Assembly (NCBI GenBank): GCA_964369425.1
Contig: CAYJGW010000030.1
Span: 1-32,399, forward strand
DNA: 32,399 nucleotides
Reading direction: 5' to 3'
Source of the DNA: CAUPWF01 sp964369425
GTDB lineage: Bacteria; Bacillota; Clostridia; Lachnospirales; Lachnospiraceae
Shown: piece by piece, positions 22,201 through 30,759 of the stretch
How positions within the stretch are numbered: the stretch's first letter is position 1
Layout of the letters: each line of letters starts with the position of its first letter
Notes under the pieces: generated by a model
Told to the model about the DNA's origin: nothing
Seen by the model: the letters and a program-made list of their open reading frames with translations, nothing else
Databases searched by the model: none
Program-made: the position numbers and the translations under genes

Positions 22201-24599
22201 GCTGTTTCTTTATTACCACCGCCGTAGACAGTCTCATCAATTGTAGTTCCTGAATTAATATTAATATAAGTATCTCCTACAACACTACCTATCTGAGGTG
22301 TTTCTCTCCATATTTCTTTATTATACTCAAACACATTTTCATAAAAGCCACCATGAGCTCCCCCAAACACACTACCATCTATTCCTGTATTTGTTAAATG
22401 AACATTAGTATTTCCTTTTACTACACCGATATGAGGACCGCCATAGACATCTTCCATAGCATCTGAATCAGTCTCTATCTCTCCACCAGTTATTTCCACA
22501 TTAGTGTTTCCACCTACATAGCCAAGCTTACTCAAGTCTATAAGTGGCTCTTCTTCTGCATCACTCTTATCCCAGCTTTCTGGTTCATAATGAGTACCGC
22601 CTCCATAGACATTACCATTTACCCTTCCTGCTTGAATCGTCACGTTGGTATTAGCTGTTACATATCCATACTCTGCTCCACCATAAATGCTTCCAACCTC
22701 TGCGTTTAAAGCATTCATCATTAACAATACGTTGGTATCACCTGTTACCCCTGTGTTCTTAATATGTTCGCTTTCGCTTGGCTCTTCTGGGGCAACCATA
22801 CGACCATTGTTATTGGTTTCTTCCGTTGTCGACATATACTCATATCCACCATATGAAAAAACACCACCGCCACCAAAGACTTCTCCATAAATTTCTGTTT
22901 CATTATGTATCTCTACATTCGTATTTCCAGTTACTAATGCAAGTCCTGCGCTTTGTATTGCAGCGCCGCCATACACATTTCCATAGACGTCACTATTATT
23001 TATAACAACATCCGTATCTCCATATACGGTATTATCTGAATTGTACCCTGAACCGCCACCATAGATATTTCCTGTAACTTCTGAATTTGATACATTGATT
23101 TTTGTACCTGTTGTCTTATCTTTACTTACATTGGCTTGTGCTTTGTTAAATCCATCCCCAGACCAAGCGTCTCCACCGCCTACAATCATTTCAATATTAG
23201 TACTATCCTCTATATTGATATCCGTACTTCCTAATACGTCTGCAATTGCTAAAGCTTCTATATCACTCGATGTATCTATATCTGCATATCCACCTCCATA
23301 TACACCACTTATATCGCTACTGTCTATAATGTCCACTTCTGTATTTCCATTTACATTAGCAACCCTGTCTATAGTTGTATCAGAATCACTTGAAAGTTCC
23401 TGATAAGAAGGCTCCTGATAAGAACCCTCCCAAACTTGACCGCCTCCAAAAATGTACCCCCAACTACTATTCTCATCGTTATTTGCAAGAATTTTAGTAT
23501 TCTCTACATTTGCGGTTGCGCCATTCGCTTCTGACCATCCACCACCAAAGGCGTACCAAAAATCACTACCTCCGTTCAAGCCTAATGTTGTATTACCTTC
23601 CACATTAGCAACTGAATTGTTACCAGTGGCATGACCGCCACCAAAGATATCTTCATGCACAATTGCATTTGTAATACTAACTGCTGCATCTCCGTATACA
23701 GGTGCCGTACTTCCAACTGTTGCTGCATGACCTCCACCAAATACATAATCTGTCTTTCCACCTGTCATCACAACATTAGTGCTTCCAACCGAAGAGTATA
23801 CCTCTGTGTCGCCTGTTGACAAGTGGTTTGCCATTCCACCACCATAAATTGCTGTTGTAATACCCCCGCTTATAGTTATGGTTGCTGTTCCTTCTATCTT
23901 GGAAGGTGCTGATGTATCCCCCCCTTGTGCCGTATCCCATACAAAAATATTCCTACCACCACCATAGATTTCTTCTACAGTACCACCTTTCATAGTAATA
24001 CTAGATGATGCTACAGTGTTATTAAGACCACCACCAAAAACTGTGAATCCAGATAAATTCAATTCTTCATCTACTTTTCCCTCTGTAATCGGATCCAAGT
24101 CTAATATTGTTTCATAGCTTCCATCTCCATCTCCATCATACTTCACTGTAGATGTGCCTGCCTCTGTACCTGCACTTATCTCAATCGGCACACCATTAGC
24201 GTAGATAAAATGGTTCCCATCTTGATTATAGACCTCCGGTTTCATCGGTTCTTCTGCAAATGTTACTGCTGCAATGGATGCTACTGCCATCTCAGCTACT
24301 GATGCTCCTGCCACTGCTACTTCAGCTACTGCTTCTTTCGAAGTACTCTCTTCCTCTACATTCGCAGGTGTTTCGGATGGTTCTTCAGACTCTCCTTCCT
24401 GCGCTGGCACTTCTTTTTCTTCTTCACTTTTCTGAGCAGATTCGTTTTCTTGTTTTTCTGCTTCTTCTTTTACATCTTCTTGCTGTTGCACTTCTTCTAG
24501 TTGTGCGTTACTTGCATCAACCGAATACATCGGAAGAGTTTGTAACATCATCATACAAACTAATGCACTAGCAAGCATCCTTTTCCACATTTTCTTCAT
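19206..24599 (-). CDS. Giant GGG-repeat surface protein, N-terminal part (before the assembly gap)
   Basis: 1798 residues are visible. A Sec signal peptide (MKKMWKRMLASALVCMMM, cleavage probably after V-D-A-S) is followed by a Glu-rich, then Ala/Val-rich linker to about residue 115. From about 185 to 880 some 19 copies of a V/I-Y/F-G-G-G/A/P turn recur every 25-45 residues, alternating with G-N-T-x-V-x-I strands, probably a long beta-helix. A non-repetitive region follows (about 890-1370). Then come four alternating GGEF-x-x-W-Y ... Y-P-H-Y/F-K-Y modules (InlB B-repeat-like, about 1373-1653) and two W-x-I/V ... F-T-M-P repeat domains (1655-1790), ending with EGTTP at the gap. AAGGAGG lies 6 nt before the ATG. 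No other gene is on its transcript. It is probably exported and exposed; the ligand is unknown. Confidence 0.85.
19687..19755 (-). repeat. 69-bp exact direct repeat, copy 1
   Basis: Identical to 20164-20232, 477 bp (159 codons) away in the same frame. It encodes most of the E-D-E-E-G-N-R-T-P-F-N module of the surface protein. Confidence 0.95.
20164..20232 (-). repeat. 69-bp exact direct repeat, copy 2
   Basis: Identical to 19687-19755. The flanks of the two copies diverge, which suggests recent duplication or gene conversion limited to this segment. Confidence 0.95.
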
Positions 24600-24650
24600 G
24601 TGTACCTCCTTAAATTTATGTTTATTTGTAAATTCACTTATTCAGAGTTA

Positions 24651-24679
24651 ATTATCCACCAATTTCCTTGATTTGTCAA
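24651..24679 (-). promoter_or_regulatory. Sigma-A promoter of the giant surface-protein gene
   Basis: TTGACA (24679-24674), 17 nt, GATAAT (24656-24651) on the minus strand. The start near 24644 leaves a leader of about 45 nt ending in AAGGAGG. The sequence 24680-24785 is AT-rich with no gene. Confidence 0.8.
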
Positions 24680-24785
24680 TTTTTTCATTCTTGATTTATA
24701 TTGTTTTTTTATTTTTTTTAGTCCAGTTTTCAACCATACCTAAATCGTACTGTTTTTATATCTAATATTCTTTTCGCGGATAATG

Positions 24786-24974
24786 TAACCTTTGTAACAA
24801 TTCAGCCTTGCGGCTGAATACAAGTGATTCTGCGATATGCTTGCATAGCAGCAGATGAACCTTGTAATACAGCCATAAGGCGCTTTGCCGTAATCGAGGA
24901 TATAGCTACGTAGTAGCGTAATTGGTCGTGTAACGACCTATCCGAGATGTTAGGCTGAATTGTTACTAACCTTT
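24786..24974. mobile_element. 173-bp structured MITE, IS66-like ends, with 8-bp target duplication
   Basis: GTAACAATTCAGCC (24794-24807) and GGCTGAATTGTTAC (24953-24966) are perfect 14-bp terminal inverted repeats. They are flanked flush on both sides by the same 8 bp, TAACCTTT (24786-24793 and 24967-24974). GTAA ends with 8-bp duplications are hallmarks of the IS66 family. No transposase is encoded in the 173 bp, so it is a non-autonomous element that would need a transposase in trans. The inside is full of nested hairpins: TTCAGCC/GGCTGAA (24801-24818), TACAAG/CTTGTA (24819-24866) enclosing TATGC/GCATA, GCTAC/GTAGC, GGTCGT/ACGACC, and GGATA/TATCC closing the last two. It sits between two divergent promoter regions, about 90 nt from rqcH. 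Confidence 0.85.
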
Positions 24975-25058
24975 CTACCTTTTTGATTATATTTCTATAC
25001 TTTCCCTCTAAAAAATGTTACTATATTCTTTAAAGAACTTATGTACGGAGGAATCAAC

Positions 25059-26798
25059 ATGGCTTTTGACGGAATTACCGTTGCGAATATCGCACATGAA
25101 TTAAAAATATATTTATCAGAAGGAAGACTTCATAAGATAGCCCAACCTGAGGCTGATGAATTACTTCTTACTTTCAAGACCCCAAAAGGACAAAAAAGAT
25201 TATGCGCTTCTGCAAGCGCTTCTCTCCCACTCCTTTACCTTACAGAAACCAATAAACCAAGTCCAATGACTGCGCCAAACTTTTGTATGCTTCTTAGAAA
25301 GCATTTAAACAACGGCAAGATTATAGATATCGTCCAACCTAAATTGGAGCGGATATTGGAATTTCACATTGAACACTTAGATGAACTCGGTGATTTGTGT
25401 CAGAAGATATTAATCATAGAATTAATGGGAAGGCACAGTAACATCATTTTTTGTCATGCAGACTATACAATTATTGATAGTATTAAGCGTGTTCCTGCAA
25501 GTATGAGTTCTGTACGTGAAGTGCTACCTGGAAGAACTTATTTCATTCCAGATACGATGGATAAATTGGATCCACTGACTGTCCAACAAGTAGCCTTTAA
25601 TGAAGCACTTCTCTCTTCACCACACCCATTGTCTAAAGCTTTAAACCAATGCTTTACTGGCATTAGTCCTGTGGTAGCAGAAGAAATCTGCTGTATTGCA
25701 CAAATTGATTCTCGCATGCCTGCAAGCGAATTATCTGATGATATTTTATATCACTTATATAGACAGTTCCAACTTTTTATGGAACAGGTATCTACTAAAG
25801 AGTTTCACCCCGTTATCTATTATCATGGTTTGGAACCAAAGGAATTTTGTAGCGTAAAACTCTCGCATTTTGATAGTTATGAAAAAAAGGAATTCGATTC
25901 CATTTCACAAGTGATTGATACTTATTATCACTCTAAGAATGTACTGACTAGAATTCGTCAAAAATCAACAGATCTTCGTCACGTTGTCCAGACTACATTA
26001 GAACGTAATCGTAAGAAGTGTCATTTGCAAGAGCGTCAACTAAAAGATACTGAGAATCGAGATAAATTTAAAGTTTATGGCGAATTGATTCACACTTATG
26101 GATATGATATCAAAGATGGGGATAAAAAATTAGAGGCTCTTAATTATTATACCAACGAGATGATTACCATTCCTCTTGACCCGACAAAAACAGCAAAAGA
26201 AAATGCACAACGCTATTTTGATAAATATAATAAATTAAAAAGAACTTTTGAAGCCTTAAGTGAGCTCATTGAAGAAACTCGCTCTGAGATTATTTACTTA
26301 GAGTCTGTGGCAAACTCACTGGAATTTGCTACAAGCGAAGATGATTTAATCGCTTTAAAAGAAGAATTAACTCAATCTGGCTATGTGAAACGAAAGTTCA
26401 CAAAGAAAAAAGTGAAGATTAGTAACAAACCGTTGCATTACATTTCTAGCGATGGCTACCATATGTATGTTGGTAAGAACAATCTGCAAAACGAAGAGAT
26501 TACATTCCAACTTGCTGAGGGTAATGACTGGTGGTTTCATGTAAAAGGTGCTCCTGGTTCTCATGTGATTGTAAAAAATCCTGGTGGGGAAATGCCTGAC
26601 AGAGTATTTGAGGAAGCTGGTAAGTTAGCTGCATTTTATTCTAAATTAAAAGGGAATGAAAAAGTGGAGATTGATTACATCGAAAAGAAACATGTAAAGA
26701 AACCAAAAGGCGGAAAGCCTGGATTTGTGGTTTATTATACAAATTACTCACTGATAATCGATAGCGATATCAGTGAGTTAAATGAAATCATTGATTAA
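25059..26798 (+). CDS. rqcH: Ribosome quality-control protein RqcH (NFACT family; also named FbpA)
   Basis: This NFACT protein (579 residues) binds stalled 50S-peptidyl-tRNA complexes and recruits tRNA-Ala to add C-terminal alanine tails; older annotations call it a fibronectin-binding protein. The N-terminal domain begins MAFDGI and contains F-C-M-L-L-R-K-H-L (75-83). A charged coiled-coil middle (about 290-440) is followed by the NFACT-R domain (about 455-550; G-Y-H-M-Y-V-G-K-N-N, then W-W-F-H-V-K-G-A-P-G-S-H). The position matching the functional D97-R98 pair of B. subtilis RqcH reads E97-R98. GGAGG lies 7 nt before this ATG; an in-frame ATG at 25041 lacks a site. Its promoter is not clear, and the MITE lies just upstream. 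The stop overlaps that of the convergent hydrolase gene. Confidence 0.93.
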   Translation: MAFDGITVANIAHELKIYLSEGRLHKIAQPEADELLLTFKTPKGQKRLCASASASLPLLYLTETNKPSPMTAPNFCMLLRKHLNNGKIIDIVQPKLERILEFHIEHLDELGDLCQKILIIELMGRHSNIIFCHADYTIIDSIKRVPASMSSVREVLPGRTYFIPDTMDKLDPLTVQQVAFNEALLSSPHPLSKALNQCFTGISPVVAEEICCIAQIDSRMPASELSDDILYHLYRQFQLFMEQVSTKEFHPVIYYHGLEPKEFCSVKLSHFDSYEKKEFDSISQVIDTYYHSKNVLTRIRQKSTDLRHVVQTTLERNRKKCHLQERQLKDTENRDKFKVYGELIHTYGYDIKDGDKKLEALNYYTNEMITIPLDPTKTAKENAQRYFDKYNKLKRTFEALSELIEETRSEIIYLESVANSLEFATSEDDLIALKEELTQSGYVKRKFTKKKVKISNKPLHYISSDGYHMYVGKNNLQNEEITFQLAEGNDWWFHVKGAPGSHVIVKNPGGEMPDRVFEEAGKLAAFYSKLKGNEKVEIDYIEKKHVKKPKGGKPGFVVYYTNYSLIIDSDISELNEIID

Positions 26799-29461
26799 TT
26801 TTTGATAACTTTAATTTGGACTTCTCCGATAATACCTGAAGGAACTGGTTCTTTTACCATGTCCTTCTCTCTCCAATTGGAGATGCGTTTTTCTCTTACA
26901 AAGTTCATGTAATTCGTAAAGTACGGCCATTCGTCAATTACAGCATATTCATAGAGTGGTGTTTCTAATTCTGGGTCAATCATACGATTGATCAATAGAT
27001 TCGCCACTTCTATTTGGATTGTATTCTTTCCTTCGATAAGATAATTCGTAATGTCTATTGTATACGGTCTTTTAATAATATCGCCCACTAAGTTCCCATT
27101 TACAAATACTCTCGCGCATTCACTCACCTGTTCAAAAGAGAGAACATAAGAACCTTCTGTCTTTTCAACGTCTATCATTTTCTCGTATTTTACTGTTCCA
27201 GAAAAATAGTTCATATCCTCGAGTTTTTCAAATCCCACTAAAGTTTCTAATGTAAGTTCTTTACCATTTCCTGCAAATTTCCAATCTTTTGACAGATCAA
27301 TAGTAGATGCTACTTCTTTTGATTTTTCAATAATTGTGCATTCTTCTAAATCTTCGTCAAATACTACTATACAAGATTGTAGTGGCTCTAGGCGTAGTAA
27401 TAATTCTCTGCTTCCTTCTATAACCGAATCCGAGAGTACATCTTTTTCGTTAGTTGTAAATGGATCCATAATGGTATAAGGTGCAGTAACACCTTTAAAA
27501 GTCAGTGCCGTATCATAGCTTTCTTTTGCTGTATTGGTGATGAAGTAGATATCTTTCTTTCCTTCTACTTTATGGACGTAACCGATATACTCTTTCCCCT
27601 TTGATATCTGCAAGTCTGGAACGAAATTGTCCTTTAATGCTTGAATAAGACTTTCTCTTTTATCAATTGCAAATCGGTAAGTTTCTTCCCTTTGCAACGT
27701 TTCCATTGCTGATACCACCGCTTTATCATTCTCATCTGCATCTATGAACCCACATGAGAGTTTCGGTACTTCTTGTGCGATAATTACTAAATTTCCAGCT
27801 TGTGCAAATTCCAAGATTGCTTGTGCAGTCTTAACCGGTAATCGTTTAGTCTCCATTAGAATTAATACTTGATACTCATATTCTGTATACCTCTCTAGAA
27901 CGTCATCATTTACATAGTCAAACCAATACCCTGCTTTTGCAATTCCATCGATTACATCTTCTTCGAAGCGATCTTTTAACTTCATACACATATGCAAATC
28001 ACTCATCTCATGTTCTGCCCAGATATCATTTTGAGGAAGGTAGATTGCAACTTCTGCTTTCGTCTTTCCTTTTTGCATAAAATGGCTTACTCTTTGAATG
28101 TAATCAGCCATATTTTTATAAAACTCCCACCATGTATTGGTATTACAAATATGTGAAGAAGCATAAAACGGCCACTCTTCTCCATCTGTTGGATTGTAAG
28201 TAAATCCATGGTTTACAATCTGATTCATACCATCAATAAATATAGTATCTGTAGCTACTTTCATCTGTTCTAATGTTACCATATATCTCGGAAATCTTAA
28301 CCATGTATAACTTTCATTTGAAATCACTGGTTTATTGTATACATTTCCCGCTGAACTTGCTAGACGCCTATGTATCGTATTTACTGTATAATGATCAAAA
28401 TCGTAGAATGTCTCACCTTCTGGAATATCTGCTGCTCCGTATGCCTTTAGCACATCGCCCCACGTTCCATGTGCTTGAATTCTCGATTTACTACCTACTT
28501 CAGCGCACCATTTTGTCATTTCTTCAAAGAAATTCTCGACTGTAAGCTCTGCAAATGTCTTTTGATAATCGTAACGAATACGCTCTGTCATTCCTTTGAT
28601 GTTTCCATATAATGCATAGATATATGGTTTGAGTGAATATCCCCGTCTCTTTTCAAACTCATCATACATGATATTCGTCCAGTTATGTCCTCCTACTTCA
28701 ATGGAATCACAAAAGAAGGATGAGATGATTCCTTTTCCTAATTTTTCAACTAATGGATTGCCTCCATGTTCAAAAAATAGTCTAGCTGCATCTTTGCGAT
28801 TGTGGTCAATCACATAACCTTCTGCGCCTCTTGTCGGTGCCAGTACATGTTGTCTATATTTTCCTGACACAAAGCACACTATCTTATAATCGCCCTCTGG
28901 AATCTCTATTTCTTCTAGGGTCATTCCCCAAGGCCAGTTAAATAGTTTTTTCACTCCAATTTTTTCATTAAGATCTACTATTGTTTCCGGAATCATCTCA
29001 CTGTGTTCCATACGACCCATTACGCATCCAACAATGTCTCCAGCGATTTTAGTTGTGAAATCATAGGAGAATTTCGTTGGTCCTGTTACATCTATATAAT
29101 ATGGATAGACAATCGGGGCACTCATATCATAGGTTACAAATGGTCCTCCATAAGGCCAAGATGAACCAAGCGTAAAATCAAAAATCATATTTCTTTTTTT
29201 TGCTTCTTCTGCCGTAAATTTTATAATTTCAAAAAACTCCGGTGAAAAATATTCGATATTTCTTCTATCATTCTCTTTATCATCTGCTGCTACTGGGTAA
29301 AGAATCTGCACTTCAATACCGCCGATGTTTTGTCGTGCCATCTCATCTAGTTGATATGTAATCTCATCTTTTTTAACTGCGCATCCATACCACCACCATC
29401 TCGTCCACCCTCGTGCTGCATCACTGGGATTCTTTAATTCTTCTAGGTATTGATTACTCAT
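26795..29461 (-). CDS. GH106-like alpha-L-rhamnosidase
   Basis: This is a large glycoside hydrolase (888 residues) with the layout of GH106: an N-terminal N-P-x-x-A-R-G-W-T-R-W-W-W-Y-G block, a G-I-G-G-I-E-V-Q strand near 45, a F-D-F-T-L-G-S-S-W-P-Y-G-G block near 100, a TIM-barrel-like body with V-I-S-N-E-S-Y-T-W and a G-F-T-Y-N-P block, and a C-terminal beta-sandwich (D-W-K-F ... A-R-V-F-V-N-G). GH106 enzymes remove terminal alpha-L-rhamnose from plant glycans and some bacterial polysaccharides. There is no signal peptide, so it probably acts in the cytoplasm on imported oligosaccharides. AAAGGAG lies 6 nt before the ATG at 29461; the longer frame to 29479 is less likely. It overlaps the GH43-like gene by 8 nt. 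Confidence 0.78.
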   Translation of the reverse strand: MSNQYLEELKNPSDAARGWTRWWWYGCAVKKDEITYQLDEMARQNIGGIEVQILYPVAADDKENDRRNIEYFSPEFFEIIKFTAEEAKKRNMIFDFTLGSSWPYGGPFVTYDMSAPIVYPYYIDVTGPTKFSYDFTTKIAGDIVGCVMGRMEHSEMIPETIVDLNEKIGVKKLFNWPWGMTLEEIEIPEGDYKIVCFVSGKYRQHVLAPTRGAEGYVIDHNRKDAARLFFEHGGNPLVEKLGKGIISSFFCDSIEVGGHNWTNIMYDEFEKRRGYSLKPYIYALYGNIKGMTERIRYDYQKTFAELTVENFFEEMTKWCAEVGSKSRIQAHGTWGDVLKAYGAADIPEGETFYDFDHYTVNTIHRRLASSAGNVYNKPVISNESYTWLRFPRYMVTLEQMKVATDTIFIDGMNQIVNHGFTYNPTDGEEWPFYASSHICNTNTWWEFYKNMADYIQRVSHFMQKGKTKAEVAIYLPQNDIWAEHEMSDLHMCMKLKDRFEEDVIDGIAKAGYWFDYVNDDVLERYTEYEYQVLILMETKRLPVKTAQAILEFAQAGNLVIIAQEVPKLSCGFIDADENDKAVVSAMETLQREETYRFAIDKRESLIQALKDNFVPDLQISKGKEYIGYVHKVEGKKDIYFITNTAKESYDTALTFKGVTAPYTIMDPFTTNEKDVLSDSVIEGSRELLLRLEPLQSCIVVFDEDLEECTIIEKSKEVASTIDLSKDWKFAGNGKELTLETLVGFEKLEDMNYFSGTVKYEKMIDVEKTEGSYVLSFEQVSECARVFVNGNLVGDIIKRPYTIDITNYLIEGKNTIQIEVANLLINRMIDPELETPLYEYAVIDEWPYFTNYMNFVREKRISNWREKDMVKEPVPSGIIGEVQIKVIKN

Positions 29462-30722
29462 AGCTCTCTCCTTTTTCATAAAACATAAAATAATCTAAAC
29501 GAATCTCTCCTTCGCCTTTCACACCTAAAGTGAGGTGTAAATGTTTGATTGACTTGGATAATTCACATGTAAAGATACGATAAGACCTCCATAAGTTTCC
29601 TGTTTTTCTTATTTCCACACTACCTATTACTTCTCCGCCTTCACACTCTCTCACTTCGATTACTCCACCCTCTTCACAATCACACGATGCGAAGAAAGAG
29701 ATATGATTCTTGTCTGTACTGTTTTCAAGATTTGGATACCACAACGTGCCTTTGCTACTAGTACACATATCAAATCCATATCTACGATTGTCTCTCTTTT
29801 CCATCCCCTCTGATTTCATGAACCATTGGCTATGTATCTTATTCCACTGCGTATCATAGTGACCTACCCCATATTCAAGAATCAGTGGATCCACAACCAA
29901 TTCTTTATTTTCTTTTTGGTGTACATAACAGATTCCAGAACTTCGTACTACCATCGTAGGATCAAAGATTGTAAAAGAGTGAAATATTTGTCCATTGTGC
30001 TCTATAAAGGAGCCGTGATCTTCGGATGCTCCTGTATTACCCATGCAAGTATACGGTCCATACGGCGAATCCGATACTGCATAGTAAGAGCCCCATGTTA
30101 AATAGTAAGTTCCATTGAATTTGTTGAGCGACACTTTATCATCGGCTTCATGATCCAGTTCAATCTTCTTTGGTACCTCTGCCAAAGACATCATATCATC
30201 ACCTAACTTTGCAATATAGTATCCACCTTCTCCATAGGCCCAAGCAGGTGCTCCAAAGACAATATAATCGTTGCCGTCATCATCACGTAAAATAGCTGGA
30301 TCATACTCTCTAGTAGACGTATTGGTTCCATCAAGAAGTGGTTTTTTCATCACATCTACAAATGGGCCACTAGGAGAGTCAGAGACCGCCACTCCGGTAT
30401 CGTCATTCTTATTCGAAAAATACAGATAATATTTCCCCTCTTTTTCTGCTGCATCCAAAGCCCAACAGTTCGACGATTTCCCCATGTAAAAATCTTCTGG
30501 TTTAACAATTCGCTCTAATGTCCACTCTCTAAAATCTACTGTTGACCATACGTGCCAATCATCCATTCTGTAAGTTGTATTTTCTACAGAATAGTCATGA
30601 CTACAGTACATATAAATCTTCTCTTCAAATACTTGAAGATGAGGATCACAAATCCCCATGCTTTTAATAACTGGGTTTTTTACACTTTTTACTACCATAC
30701 CTTCTTGTATTTTAATACTCAT
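29454..30722 (-). CDS. GH43-family-like glycoside hydrolase with a C-terminal beta-sandwich
   Basis: The 422-residue protein has a five-bladed beta-propeller pattern of GH43. C-D-P-H-L-Q-V-F (near 25) carries the presumed base aspartate, E-Y-D-P-A-I-L-R-D-D-D-G-N-D-Y (near 139) the second conserved aspartate, and repeated G-K-Y-Y-L-Y and G-T-Y-Y-L-T-W blades follow. The last 110 residues form a CBM6-like sandwich (V-I-G-S-V-E-I-R-K-T-G-N-L-W, a typical strand). Arabinosidase, xylosidase or galactosidase specificity cannot be told apart by eye. There is no signal peptide, so it is probably cytoplasmic. AAAGGA precedes the ATG. Its neighbours suggest use of a rhamnose-containing side-chain glycan. 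The family call is fair and the substrate is unknown. Confidence 0.75.
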   Translation of the reverse strand: MSIKIQEGMVVKSVKNPVIKSMGICDPHLQVFEEKIYMYCSHDYSVENTTYRMDDWHVWSTVDFREWTLERIVKPEDFYMGKSSNCWALDAAEKEGKYYLYFSNKNDDTGVAVSDSPSGPFVDVMKKPLLDGTNTSTREYDPAILRDDDGNDYIVFGAPAWAYGEGGYYIAKLGDDMMSLAEVPKKIELDHEADDKVSLNKFNGTYYLTWGSYYAVSDSPYGPYTCMGNTGASEDHGSFIEHNGQIFHSFTIFDPTMVVRSSGICYVHQKENKELVVDPLILEYGVGHYDTQWNKIHSQWFMKSEGMEKRDNRRYGFDMCTSSKGTLWYPNLENSTDKNHISFFASCDCEEGGVIEVRECEGGEVIGSVEIRKTGNLWRSYRIFTCELSKSIKHLHLTLGVKGEGEIRLDYFMFYEKGESYE

Positions 30723-30759
30723 CTCTATTTTCCTTTCGCTTTTCCCAATTCATAACAAC

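Noticed and set aside
22687..23634. Plus-strand open frames opposite the GGG-repeat region
   Set aside because: They arise from low stop frequency opposite a repetitive Gly/Thr-rich coding sequence and show no start signals.
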